42,851 nucleotides of DNA from an uncultured Clostridia bacterium (GCA_944386755.1 CALXCF010000014.1:1-42851), one strand, 5' to 3'; counted from the stretch's first letter, positions 27,659 through 35,808 are shown. Translations and numbers: made by a program. Notes: generated by a model from the sequence alone, not told the origin.

Positions 27659-29173
27659 CTAATCTTTTTTTGCTTTTAATTTTAATAAGTTATTTGTAAA
27701 TATCACATTATATGCTGCTATTAAAGCAATTCCCCAAATCATTACCATTCCAAAACTACTAATAGGTGTCCATTGTACAAAAGAAAATGCAATTACCATT
27801 ATTATTACTGGTATTATTCTTACGAAGAACTCTTTGTATGTTTCTTTGTTTGCTTTGATTACTTCTTCTTTTGATAGGTCTTTTCTATTGTCTTTTAATT
27901 TATTTAAGAATTTATTTACAAAAATGTAGTTTAATATTAGTACTATTGCAATTCCGAATATTCCTTCCATTGATAAAACAACATTTGCATATCTAATTAC
28001 TAATAATAAGATTGACATTAGTCCAACATAACTAAATGCACCTAGTAATCCCAATAGTTTATATCTAATTATTAATACTATTAGTGCTAGTCCTACAATT
28101 CCAAGCATTACATAACTTGCTATTTGTAATTCATTTTGTGTTATGTCTGATTCAATAAATTCATTTGTGTCTACTTCATATCTAACTGGCATATTTCCTG
28201 TATCTAATACTACTGCCATGTTTGATGCTTGATTTATATATCCATTTAATGTGTCTGTGTCTGTTGTTGAATATCCAATTGATAGTTGTAATCTTCCTGT
28301 TCTGATTGGTTCATCAAAACTTGTTGTCATTATTTCTTCACCGTCAATTTTCATTGTTATTGTTTTTTCAGTTGTATTGTCTGAGCTAGAATCTTCTGAT
28401 GATGTTTCATCACTTGTAGTTGTTTCATCAGTTGTTGCATTTTCATCAGCTGTATTAGCATCTTCTGATGTTGTATTTGTATCTTCAGTTGTATTTGTGT
28501 CATCTGATTCTGTTGTTTCTGTGTAGTTTGTACTTATTTCTTCTAATTTACTTTTTCCTTCTTTTGTAAATTCAATGTTTAGATATACCATTGTTCCTGA
28601 ACTTGTTGCAGAACTTGAATCTGCTCCATACATTACATTGGCTAATTTTATATCACTGTTATCCATTAGAACTTCTTGTGTTTGGCTATCTACTATTTCA
28701 AATTTACCTGTTGTTTCTAAATCGCTTACAATACTGTCTGTATTTTCATTTTCAGTAATTTCTACTATTATATCTCCTGTTTCTTCATCTAATTTTGTAA
28801 TATAGTTTGAAATTCCAAGTTCATTGAATCTTTTTTCTATTATTTCTTTTGATTTTTTATAATTGTCAACTGTTTTTACTTCATCGCTGTTATATGGTGT
28901 TTCTTCTTTTGTGTAACCATTTTCAGCTATTTCATCATCTGTTAAATTCTCGCTATCTTCTACAACATTACCTTCAGAATCTTTAACAGTAGTTTCACTT
29001 TCGTCACTTACAATTAATCTAACTACTCTGCTTCCTGCTAAATCCATTGCATAAGAATAGTCCTTTACTTGATTTTCCATTCTATTTTGCACTTGTGTGT
29101 AAATTCCCCAAAATGCAACCATTGTGATTAATATTATTAATAGTATTATTGTTAGTATTTTAATTTTTTTCAT
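27659..29173 (-). CDS. secD: SecD-like protein with low-complexity insertion
   Basis: A 504-residue protein. It has an N-terminal membrane segment, P1-like domains (KRFNELGISNY, DIIVEITENEN, LNGYINQASNMAVVLDTG) and five C-terminal membrane segments. Residues ~218-268 are a Thr/Glu/Asp/Ser-rich insertion. In the fourth membrane segment the expected aspartate-containing VDANV-like motif is replaced by ILNYIFVN, so the proton-relay residue seems missing. I chose the ATG at 29173 because AAAGGAATGGG lies at good distance; a frame open further upstream lacks an SD. It is directly followed by secF. Confidence 0.72.
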   Translation of the reverse strand: MKKIKILTIILLIILITMVAFWGIYTQVQNRMENQVKDYSYAMDLAGSRVVRLIVSDESETTVKDSEGNVVEDSENLTDDEIAENGYTKEETPYNSDEVKTVDNYKKSKEIIEKRFNELGISNYITKLDEETGDIIVEITENENTDSIVSDLETTGKFEIVDSQTQEVLMDNSDIKLANVMYGADSSSATSSGTMVYLNIEFTKEGKSKLEEISTNYTETTESDDTNTTEDTNTTSEDANTADENATTDETTTSDETSSEDSSSDNTTEKTITMKIDGEEIMTTSFDEPIRTGRLQLSIGYSTTDTDTLNGYINQASNMAVVLDTGNMPVRYEVDTNEFIESDITQNELQIASYVMLGIVGLALIVLIIRYKLLGLLGAFSYVGLMSILLLVIRYANVVLSMEGIFGIAIVLILNYIFVNKFLNKLKDNRKDLSKEEVIKANKETYKEFFVRIIPVIIMVIAFSFVQWTPISSFGMVMIWGIALIAAYNVIFTNNLLKLKAKKD

Positions 29174-29231
29174 CTTTCCCATTCCTTTCTTAAACACCTT
29201 GTCAAAATTATAATTATTTTTCAACCGAAAA

Positions 29232-29892
29232 TTACAATAATTTTGTCCCATTAATAACTAATTCAAACCATATTTTTAGATATTTTGCTGCATATTTACT
29301 CATCATCGTTCTATCCATAAATATTTCAAAATAGTCTAATACTGGACATAGTTTTGTATCTATTGTTAAATTTAATATTACTTTTCTTTCTTTTGCATTT
29401 AGTTCTAGTTCAGCATTTGTAACTGCATAATTTACTCTATCATGTATGTCAAATGTTGATAAATTAGTGTTTGTAACTCTATTTCTATGAACATCTGATT
29501 TGTCTGCTAGTATTAATGCTGCTGATATGTCACTAATTGCTGTTCCTGTGTTTTCATCATGGTTTCCTATTGCCATCATGATTTCTGTTCTTTCTTCTAC
29601 TGGCATACCCATGTCTTTTAAAATGTTGTATGCTAATATTGCTCCACTATGTGCATGGTCTGTTCTGTTTACACAGTTTCCTATATCATGCATATATCCT
29701 GCAATTTTTGCAAGTTCTACTGTTCTTTCTGGATATCCGCAGTTTTTCTAAAATTTCTCCTGCTCTTTCTGATACTATTGCTATATGTCTATGGCTGTGT
29801 TCTGTATATCCTAAGCTGTCTAATTGTTTTTGTGCACCTTTTATTAAGGCTTCTACCTCTTCGTTTTTTATAACGTCTTGTAATGTTATCAT
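29232..29892 (-). CDS. HD-domain phosphohydrolase-like protein, with +1 shift at CGG
   Basis: Two overlapping frames make one ~219-residue HD protein. The first (29892 to ~29740) gives MITLQDVIKNEEVEA and YTEHSHRHIAIVSERAGEIL. The second gives YMHDIGNCVNRTDHAHSGA, GNHDENTG and DKSDVHRNRV, supplying the HD doublet and the other metal ligands. Skipping the C of the in-frame CGG at 29737-29739 joins them as EKL-G-YPERTVELAKIAGYM, as expected for the family. Without the shift, translation stops at 29686. The substrate is unknown; HD proteins usually hydrolyse phosphate esters. SD AAAGGAGGA. It is probably cotranscribed with secD. Confidence 0.82.
29736..29739 (-). other. Apparent +1 frameshift site CGGA in the HD-domain gene
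   Basis: Incoming codons are AAA-CTG-CGG-ATA-TCC; outgoing codons are CTG-C-GGA-TAT-CCA. The flank GGATATCCAGA matches the rsmD site at 10 of 11 bases. Confidence 0.6.
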
Positions 29893-29955
29893 CTTTTGTC
29901 CTCCTTTTGTCTTTTTAGATTTTATATTAAATCTGCAAAAATATCAACTGTTTTT

Positions 29956-29993
29956 GAAAAAAAACTGGTAACTAACTTTTTTAGTTAGTTACC
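29956..29993 (-). terminator. Rho-independent terminator after the AbiEii gene
   Basis: A 10-bp stem GGTAACTAAC/GTTAGTTACC (29967-29976 with 29984-29993), a 7-base loop and a long T run on the minus strand. Confidence 0.88.
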
Positions 29994-30025
29994 TCATATA
30001 GTAATTACTTTTAAATATGTTTTGA

Positions 30026-30856
30026 TTAGCTTACATTATATAATTCAAATTCATCTATATATTTTCTTATTGTATAGAGTATTTTATTAATACTTTCCCC
30101 TGTCCAGTTATTATTGTAAGACAAATTTTGAACGAATAATTTCTCATTTAAAACCAAGTTTATGATATTGGAAACATCACTAATATTACTTATTTTTATA
30201 TCTGTATCAAAAATTAGAATTTTCATATAATTTAATATTTGTGATTTATTTAAATTTTCCTCTGCAATTAACCAATATAAATCAAATATATCTCTATATC
30301 TTGTAGAAAGTGGTCCAAATTTTAATAACGGCATAATCTTTTCAACAAAAATTTGCTCTTTTGGATTAGCTAAAAAACTTATCTTTCCATCAATTATTTT
30401 TGTATCAAGTAACAATTTATCTTGTAAAATATCAGCATGTTTATGTACTCCAATATCTAATTTTATGCTATAATTTTTATTATACTGGTCTGAGACTGTA
30501 ACTGTTAATCTTTTTCCGTGATAATCTTGATGAGTTAGTTCTTCAATTTTATTTTTGTCTATTTCTAATTTAAAACCATCAGTATTATTCAATTTTCCTA
30601 ATTCTATAAAGATATTTACTATATTATCTGTTGCAATAGACATATTTATTAAATCCATATCTATATCTATCGTTGCTCTACGAATATTATGTGTTAAGTG
30701 AAACATTACAACTCCACCTTTTATTGTTATGTTATTACGATATTTAGAATTGTATATTCTATTTATTATGATATCTTGACATACTTTTGAAATCGCATAA
30801 TTTCTGGTATATCCCTCCTTTATATATTCATCCACACATTCTTGCAGACTATTCAT
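30026..30856 (-). CDS. AbiEii/AbiGii-family nucleotidyltransferase toxin
   Basis: A 276-residue protein. The nucleotidyltransferase core is visible: GGVVMFHLT, then RRATIDIDMDL with the paired metal-binding aspartates, then IKLDIGVHKHADI. It has the organisation of AbiEii, the toxin of type IV-type AbiE systems, which act in phage defence by transferring nucleotides onto tRNA or related targets (known for the family). The downstream helix RYRDIFDLYWLI is also typical. The ATG overlaps the TAA of the antitoxin gene by one base, and GGAGG lies inside the antitoxin's 3' end. Confidence 0.87.
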   Translation of the reverse strand: MNSLQECVDEYIKEGYTRNYAISKVCQDIIINRIYNSKYRNNITIKGGVVMFHLTHNIRRATIDIDMDLINMSIATDNIVNIFIELGKLNNTDGFKLEIDKNKIEELTHQDYHGKRLTVTVSDQYNKNYSIKLDIGVHKHADILQDKLLLDTKIIDGKISFLANPKEQIFVEKIMPLLKFGPLSTRYRDIFDLYWLIAEENLNKSQILNYMKILIFDTDIKISNISDVSNIINLVLNEKLFVQNLSYNNNWTGESINKILYTIRKYIDEFELYNVS

Positions 30857-31395
30857 TATATAACCTCCGTTTCAATAGTTCTGATTATATATGAATTATT
30901 AAATGATTTTGCATATTTATATACTTTTATAAAGTCTATTTGTTCCTTTATTTTTCTATAACTATTTATAACCTCTTTATATAATTCATATGGTAATTTT
31001 GTTTTATATCTAATTAGTTCAATTAACATTCTCTCTTTATCATATATATTTACTTCTGTATCTTCTATTTTCATTTGTGTTAAACCAATATACAAAAATT
31101 TTTTTGTTGTAAATATTTGTTTTACTGAATCTTCATTTATAGCATGAGATTTTTTTTCTGTTGCTAAACAGTAGTATTCTGGTATTTTATCTGTTAAGTC
31201 ATAGTAAAAGAATGCACTATTTAATGTCAATATGGACCTAGGATATTTTTTCATTATAATACTCAAATCACTTGGATATTCTTCATCCGAATAAATACCT
31301 CTTGATACTTTAAATATCTCCCTATTTTTTATTTTTTTCTCTATTTGATATCTATTAAAACCTTTTTCTAACAATTCTTTATAATAAAATAACAT
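30856..31395 (-). CDS. AbiEi-family antitoxin
   Basis: A 179-residue protein with an N-terminal winged helix (YYKELLEKGFNRYQIEKKI, then VSRGIYSDEE), characteristic of AbiEi antitoxin and autorepressor proteins. The C-terminal part (YDKERMLIELIRYK) matches AbiEi C-terminal domains. The ATG at 31395 follows AAGGGG. The promoter just upstream is wrapped by a 17-bp inverted repeat, consistent with autorepression. Confidence 0.87.
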   Translation of the reverse strand: MLFYYKELLEKGFNRYQIEKKIKNREIFKVSRGIYSDEEYPSDLSIIMKKYPRSILTLNSAFFYYDLTDKIPEYYCLATEKKSHAINEDSVKQIFTTKKFLYIGLTQMKIEDTEVNIYDKERMLIELIRYKTKLPYELYKEVINSYRKIKEQIDFIKVYKYAKSFNNSYIIRTIETEVI

Positions 31396-31411
31396 TTTTA
31401 TACCCCTTTTT

Positions 31412-31441
31412 ATTATATACATAAATGTAGGCTTTTGTCAA
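31412..31441 (-). promoter_or_regulatory. Promoter of the AbiE operon
   Basis: Minus strand TTGACA (31436-31441), an 18-base spacer and TATAAT (31412-31417), both consensus boxes. The antitoxin ATG is 17 bases from the -10 box. Confidence 0.85.
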
Positions 31442-31461
31442 GTTAAAGCCTACATTTATGT
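31419..31461. promoter_or_regulatory. 17-bp inverted repeat over the AbiE promoter (likely AbiEi operator)
   Basis: 31419-31435 and 31445-31461 are perfect reverse complements (ACATAAATGTAGGCTTT). The -35 box lies in the 9-base centre and one arm fills the promoter spacer, so a protein bound here would block RNA polymerase. AbiEi proteins are known to bind inverted repeats of their own promoter. No T run follows it for the upstream gene, so it is not a typical terminator. Confidence 0.75.
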
Positions 31462-31496
31462 CTTTGTTTGTCCATATTCATCTTTAAAATAAATTT

Positions 31497-32129
31497 TTAT
31501 ATTCTTTCTTCTCCTCTTGCTATAATTAAAAAGTTATATTCTTTCAATTCATTTCCATCTTTTGTATCTTGCATATCTCCATTTTCATTTGTTTCATATT
31601 TCCATTGCCATTCAATGGAAACTTCCTTTACTTCTCCTTTCTTTATATTTCCATTTAAAGTCTCACCTAAATCTTCTAGTGTTTCATAATAATTATCTCT
31701 TCCTTTTTCATTAAACACTAAATTTTTAGGCTTTTGATTTTTGCTTTGGAATATAATCTGATAATTTAAATTTTCTTGTCCATATAGCTTTATTGAAAAT
31801 TCTCCTTTTGTTCCTGGATATATTATTCGATTCCAATTTGTTTCATTTGATATGTTTGAAAATAAAGATGTTTCTCTTATTTCAGATTTTTTAGTAGATA
31901 TTCTAAACACATTATCTGAATTTGAATTATAAATTTGACTATTTTGATTTTCTTCATTTTCTTTATTGTTTTCACCAATGCCTTGTGAAGAATAAAAATT
32001 TTTAAAAAATATTATATCATCTTTGAAAAAGTTTAAATTGCTTTTTGATAAAAACCAGATTACTATTATAAGAAGAATTATCAATATAATTATTATTTTT
32101 CTCTTTTTGTTTTTATTTTTCGCTTCCAT
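31497..32129 (-). CDS. Anchored TasA/camelysin-like surface protein
   Basis: A 210-residue protein. A basic start and one membrane segment (KIIIILIILLIIVIWFL) are followed by a low-complexity Asn/Glu region and a beta domain. The stretch YPGTKGEFSIKL through NLNYQIIFQS, KPKNLVF, LGETLNGN and WQWKYET parallels the TasA-like protein at 33219-33800, so the two are paralogues. It is the last gene of the SipW locus. Confidence 0.7.
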   Translation of the reverse strand: MEAKNKNKKRKIIIILIILLIIVIWFLSKSNLNFFKDDIIFFKNFYSSQGIGENNKENEENQNSQIYNSNSDNVFRISTKKSEIRETSLFSNISNETNWNRIIYPGTKGEFSIKLYGQENLNYQIIFQSKNQKPKNLVFNEKGRDNYYETLEDLGETLNGNIKKGEVKEVSIEWQWKYETNENGDMQDTKDGNELKEYNFLIIARGEERI

Positions 32130-32180
32130 TTAGTTGTTTTCCTTTCTGTTTTGTTCCTTTAATATTGTTTAATTTTTAAC

Positions 32181-32730
32181 CTAAACTTTTCTTTGTTCTG
32201 TATGGACCTTTATTTGCACATCTTGAAAAATATCTCTTCCTTGTGCTTTTCCTTTATCATATAGGATTTTTAGTTTGTAATTATCTTCTTGCTTTTCGTC
32301 TTTTGATAGTAAAAATTCTTGACTTTTGTTTTCTTCTAAAGGTATTTCTTCATCATTTTTATATAATTTAAAAGTAATACTTTCATCTGTTTTTGTTAAT
32401 ATTTCTATTGTATATAATAAGTCAACCTGTGTGATTTCTTCATTTGTATTATAATTTTTCACTTTAAAATCATATGTGCTTTCTTTATTTGTTGATGTTA
32501 TTGTTATTTCTGGATTGTTTTCGACTTCTAAAATTGGTTTTGCTATGCCGTGTAGTTGAATTTATTTGTGTTGTACTCATACTTTTTCCCATGCTATATC
32601 CAGATATAAAAAGTGAAATTACCATTAATACTATTAATAATAAAACTACTTCTCTTTTTTTGATTTTTCCTTTTGTAACATTTAATTTTATAATTTTATT
32701 TTCTTCATTTAACTTTTCAGTTTTCTTAAT
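32181..32730 (-). CDS. SipW-locus surface protein with +1 shift at CGG and ATT start
   Basis: A ~182-residue protein, if read across a frame change. The first 60 codons encode KKTEKLNEENKIIKLN, a membrane segment (VVLLLIVLMVISLFISGYS) and STTQINSTT. The rest (~32546-32181) reads IAKPILEVENNPEITIT, STYDFKVKNYN, QVDLLYTIEILTKTDESI and QIKVHTEQRKV, the pattern of TasA/CalY-like proteins. Skipping the C of the in-frame CGG at 32548-32550 joins them. The only codon at good distance from the SD (AAAGGGGAG) is ATT at 32730. It lies between sipW and the anchored TasA-like gene. Confidence 0.72.
32547..32550 (-). other. Apparent +1 frameshift site CGGC in the surface-protein gene
   Basis: Incoming codons are ACT-ACA-CGG-CAT-AGC; outgoing codons are ACA-C-GGC-ATA-GCA. 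The zero frame ends 22 codons later in an unrelated basic tail. The codon before the site is ACA, as in rsmD. Confidence 0.6.
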
Positions 32731-32827
32731 AAATCATCTCCCCTTTCTAGCTCACTTAATAATGATAAGTTTTAACATAAATTTTAAACTTCCAACTAAA
32801 AATTATTGTTATATTTTCTAATGCAAG

Positions 32828-33259
32828 TTATTCATTATTATTTTCACTTGTTTTGGATGAATAGAGTACTATTTTGAATTTACCAATAATGCTATTTGAA
32901 TGGATTAAAGTTTCATCTTTAGTATTATTGTTGTCACCTTTTGTATAAAATCCATTTTCATTTTTTTCTATAATTCTGTGTGTTATGATATTGCCATCAT
33001 CAGCAATATATGCAATTATATCTCCGACTTTATATTCATTTTGTTCTTGGATAATGATGATATCATTTTTTTTAAATACTGGGTTCATACTATCAGACAT
33101 AACTCTTAGAACCTCTATTCCAAAAGGTTTTATATTCATTTCGCTTGAAAAAAATTGGATATAAATAATCATGAGAACTAATAAAATACTACAAATTAAC
33201 AACAAATTTCCTAAAAGCCTATGCTTGTGGTAAAACTTGTGTTCCTGAAACGATGACAT
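32828..33259 (-). CDS. sipW: SipW-type signal peptidase I
   Basis: An ER-type signal peptidase. The catalytic serine is in RVMSDSMNPVF, and the lysine of ordinary bacterial type I peptidases is replaced by histidine (NIITHRIIE), the hallmark of SipW. One N-terminal membrane segment is present (LLICSILLVLMIIYIQ). The substrates are probably the TasA-like proteins on either side. The start is uncertain: ATGs at 33259 and 33268 overlap the TasA-like gene and lack an SD, while a TTG at 33202 has AGGA at good distance and would avoid overlap. Confidence 0.88.
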   Translation of the reverse strand: MSSFQEHKFYHKHRLLGNLLLICSILLVLMIIYIQFFSSEMNIKPFGIEVLRVMSDSMNPVFKKNDIIIIQEQNEYKVGDIIAYIADDGNIITHRIIEKNENGFYTKGDNNNTKDETLIHSNSIIGKFKIVLYSSKTSENNNE

Positions 33260-33800
33260 CAAATTCATAGTTTGTAATTTCTTGTGCATTTTGTGTATCT
33301 ATTTTGTCATTAGAAGCTACTTCTGTTGGATTACTTCCTGTTTCATAATTCCATTTCCATTTAATATCAAATGTTCTTGATTTGTTTCCATCATCTGCAT
33401 TGATAGTTCCAGATAAAGCATCTCCTAATTCTAAAACAGAATTATATTCTACCTCCTGATAATAAAATTTTAAATTAGCTGGTTTAGTTGTTTCATCAGA
33501 AAATTTAATTTTGTAATCAATCCCTACATCTGAACCTGTTGCATCAACTTTGATTTGAAAATTTCCTTCTGTTCCTGGTGCTATTTTTCCATTTACTAAT
33601 GTAGAGCTATCATATGTAGAACCTAGAGATATTGTTTGTACTTCTTCTTTTTGTCCATTCACTTTAAAGTCCCATGTTGCAATTTGCGCTGTTCCATCTC
33701 CTCTAACTTCTGTTACATATTTTGAATAGGTTTGTCCTCCTACAAATGATAAAATAATTGCTACTAGAATAGCGATAATTATTACTGCTTTCTTTTTCAA
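33219..33800 (-). CDS. TasA/CalY-like SipW-dependent surface protein
   Basis: A 193-residue protein. A SipW-type signal peptide (KKKAVIIIAILVAIILSFVG, then GQTYSKYVTEV) is followed by a beta-rich domain (QIATWDFKVNG, IAPGTEGNFQIKVD, DYKIKFSDETTKP, WKWNYETG). Such proteins form extracellular amyloid-like fibres or biofilm matrix. The start is a TTG at 33800 after AAGGAGG. It leads the operon with sipW and two more surface genes. Confidence 0.85.
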   Translation of the reverse strand: MKKKAVIIIAILVAIILSFVGGQTYSKYVTEVRGDGTAQIATWDFKVNGQKEEVQTISLGSTYDSSTLVNGKIAPGTEGNFQIKVDATGSDVGIDYKIKFSDETTKPANLKFYYQEVEYNSVLELGDALSGTINADDGNKSRTFDIKWKWNYETGSNPTEVASNDKIDTQNAQEITNYEFDVIVSGTQVLPQA

Positions 33801-33901
33801 TAAGCATTCCTCCTTTTTATATTTTAATTTTGATTTTTCTTGAAATGTTTTTCGATCAAAAATTTTGAAAAAAATTATAGAAAAATGAAAATGTTAAACT
33901 A

Positions 33902-33930
33902 ATTATAATTCCATATTTTGGAAATGTCAA
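33902..33930 (-). promoter_or_regulatory. Promoter of the TasA-sipW operon
   Basis: Minus strand TTGACA (33925-33930), a 17-base spacer, TATAAT (33902-33907), about 100 bases upstream of the gene. The spacer carries a short palindrome TTCCA-N5-TGGAA, which could be an operator. Confidence 0.82.
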
Positions 33931-33986
33931 CTATTTTTTACAAATTTTTCTAACTTTTCATCGCAAAATTCGACAAAAAATACCGG

Positions 33987-34015
33987 TTGACATTCCCATT
34001 ATTTTACATTATAAT
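33987..34015 (+). promoter_or_regulatory. Promoter of the divergent surface-protein gene
   Basis: TTGACA (33987-33992), a 17-base spacer, TATAAT (34010-34015), 48 bases before the start. It lies back to back with the TasA promoter, 56 bases apart. Confidence 0.85.
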
Positions 34016-34062
34016 ATACATATCTCTTCCGAAAATTATATTAATTTAAGGAGGTATACTTA

Positions 34063-35385
34063 TTGAAAACAAAGCTATTTATTATTCTTAGTTTTTTCGT
34101 CGTCTTTATAATCCCTTTCTTTTCTTTCTCTTCATTATCTAAATATCAATTTGAAAATTTATTTCTAGTCGCAAAGTTAGAACTTGACAATACCCCACCA
34201 GAAATCAAATTAATTAGTTTTAGTAATACTAACTCGCAATACCCAAAGTATGCTAATAAAACACATACAATTACTACTAGAATACAAATAATAGAAGATT
34301 ATATTTCTCAAATTAATCTTGATTCTAATCATATTAATGTAAAAGTTAATAATGAGATAGTTTCTGTAGATTTTAAAAATATTTCTTGTATTTCTGAAAG
34401 TGAACATATTTATGATATCGTTTTTACAAATGTTCCTGGTGATGGAAATTTAAGTATAACTTTTTTAGAAGGAACTGCTATTGATACATCTATGCAAAAT
34501 AATGTAGAAAAAACATTTTATTCTAATATTTTAATTGACAATACTGCTCCAGTTACTATTTTTTCTGAAGAGTTGGTCGCTGATAATTATTCAAAAGGTA
34601 CTATTACTGTTAATGAAGGGGTACAACCTGTGAATGGTTGGGATATTTCTTCAGATAATATGATTTTATCTCGTAATTTTTCTAATCCTATTGAATATGA
34701 ATTACCAATTAAAGATTTTGCTCAAAATCCAGCTTCGGCACTGGTATCCATAAAAAAAGCTAGTAATATTATTTTGGAATATAGTGCATATGATGCAGGT
34801 ACTAATGATACATATGTAGTTACTGCTGGAAATATTGCTGGAGAGCAAGTAATAACTTCTGGTAGCATTTGTAAGACAGAGGCATTATTTATTAAAACTG
34901 CTGGTAATATTGATTCTTCTTCTTTAAAAGGTAGAGCTTTTCTTTATACATATCATGGTGAGGGCTCATCTAATAATTGTAAATTAACAGAATATAGGTA
35001 TTACTATGGCTACAATCCACAGAACTCTTGGAGAACTGTGAATAAGGACTATAGATCATATATTACTCTTACTGGTCCTGCTTTTACTGAATTTGGTGGG
35101 ACTGGTGTTAATTATTCATTTAAAAATACTCCTAATCCAATACCAGAAGAAATTGCAAAACAATACCTTTTTGGGCTTTCAGGAATTGCTTTGTCATTAG
35201 ATGATTATTCTGAATATTCTATTGTTTATCAAATTTATGTTTTAGGCGTAGGTTGGCTTCCTTGTAAATATAATGGTGAAGAAACTATGTATAGTTTTGA
35301 TAAACCTTTTTCTGCAATTCGTATAAATATTGTTCCTAATTCTCAAAGACAATATTTGATTGATTATTGGAATGCTGACAACTAA
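34063..35385 (+). CDS. Secreted Ig-like / ChW-like surface protein
   Basis: A 440-residue protein and the only long plus-strand gene. A signal peptide (residues ~1-25) is followed by two Ig-like beta modules (DNTPPEIKLISFS, then DNTAPVTIFSEEL). The last ~60 residues (YQIYVLGVGWLP, NGEETMYSF, SAIRINIV) resemble a clostridial hydrophobic (ChW) repeat. It has no sortase motif or C-terminal membrane anchor. TTG start after AAGGAGG, with a leader almost identical to that of the divergent TasA-like gene. It is probably a matrix or adhesion partner of that locus. Confidence 0.75.
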   Translation: MKTKLFIILSFFVVFIIPFFSFSSLSKYQFENLFLVAKLELDNTPPEIKLISFSNTNSQYPKYANKTHTITTRIQIIEDYISQINLDSNHINVKVNNEIVSVDFKNISCISESEHIYDIVFTNVPGDGNLSITFLEGTAIDTSMQNNVEKTFYSNILIDNTAPVTIFSEELVADNYSKGTITVNEGVQPVNGWDISSDNMILSRNFSNPIEYELPIKDFAQNPASALVSIKKASNIILEYSAYDAGTNDTYVVTAGNIAGEQVITSGSICKTEALFIKTAGNIDSSSLKGRAFLYTYHGEGSSNNCKLTEYRYYYGYNPQNSWRTVNKDYRSYITLTGPAFTEFGGTGVNYSFKNTPNPIPEEIAKQYLFGLSGIALSLDDYSEYSIVYQIYVLGVGWLPCKYNGEETMYSFDKPFSAIRINIVPNSQRQYLIDYWNADN

Positions 35386-35424
35386 TGTATTGTTATATTT
35401 AACTATGGCTTGTTATACTAATGC

Positions 35425-35808
35425 TTACCTATTTACTCCAATGATTCCTCCGAGCATTCCAAATATCATTCCTACTACTATCATAATTATACTTTGCAAA
35501 TTCAAGCTAAATCTCCAGTTTAAAATACTTGAAATCAAGTATATTATGACCATATAGATGATTCCAACCAAAGCTCCATTTAGTAGTCCGTTTTTCTTAA
35601 TTTTATTGTTTCCTATTGAACTTCCAATTAATATGCTTATTGCAGTTGCTGTTATTATAACTGGGCTTATGACATTTTCGCTTATGTTAGAAAATGTTAA
35701 AACTACTGAAAATATGAGCAATAGTATTAGTGTGATTGCAAATGCTATTCCTATTCCTTTGAATATATTAACTAAAAAGTTATTTTCTGCAATTTGATGT
35801 ACTTCCAT
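35425..35808 (-). CDS. TIGR04086/YrzE-family membrane protein
   Basis: A 127-residue protein with four membrane segments (~18-42, 48-66, ~75-92, 103-124) and glycine-rich loops such as IFGMLGGIIGV. It matches the small YrzE/TIGR04086 membrane family of Firmicutes, of unknown function. SD AAGGAAGGAT. No partner gene is obvious; it stands alone in a terminator-free interval. Confidence 0.78.
   Translation of the reverse strand: MEVHQIAENNFLVNIFKGIGIAFAITLILLLIFSVVLTFSNISENVISPVIITATAISILIGSSIGNNKIKKNGLLNGALVGIIYMVIIYLISSILNWRFSLNLQSIIMIVVGMIFGMLGGIIGVNR

Noticed and set aside
19541..29892. Treating rsmD and the HD-domain gene as ordinary pseudogenes
   Set aside because: Each needs only a single +1 step. 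Both halves are intact with catalytic motifs, and both breaks fall on an in-frame CGG that is otherwise absent. Decay would be expected to leave further lesions.
31419..31461. Terminator for the TasA-like gene at 31497
   Set aside because: The inverted repeat has no T run on the minus strand and wraps a consensus promoter, so an operator fits better.
19832..32550. Classical slippery-heptamer -1 frameshifting at the three split genes
   Set aside because: The required step is +1, there is no X-XXY-YYZ heptamer at the junctions, and none is followed by a clear pseudoknot.
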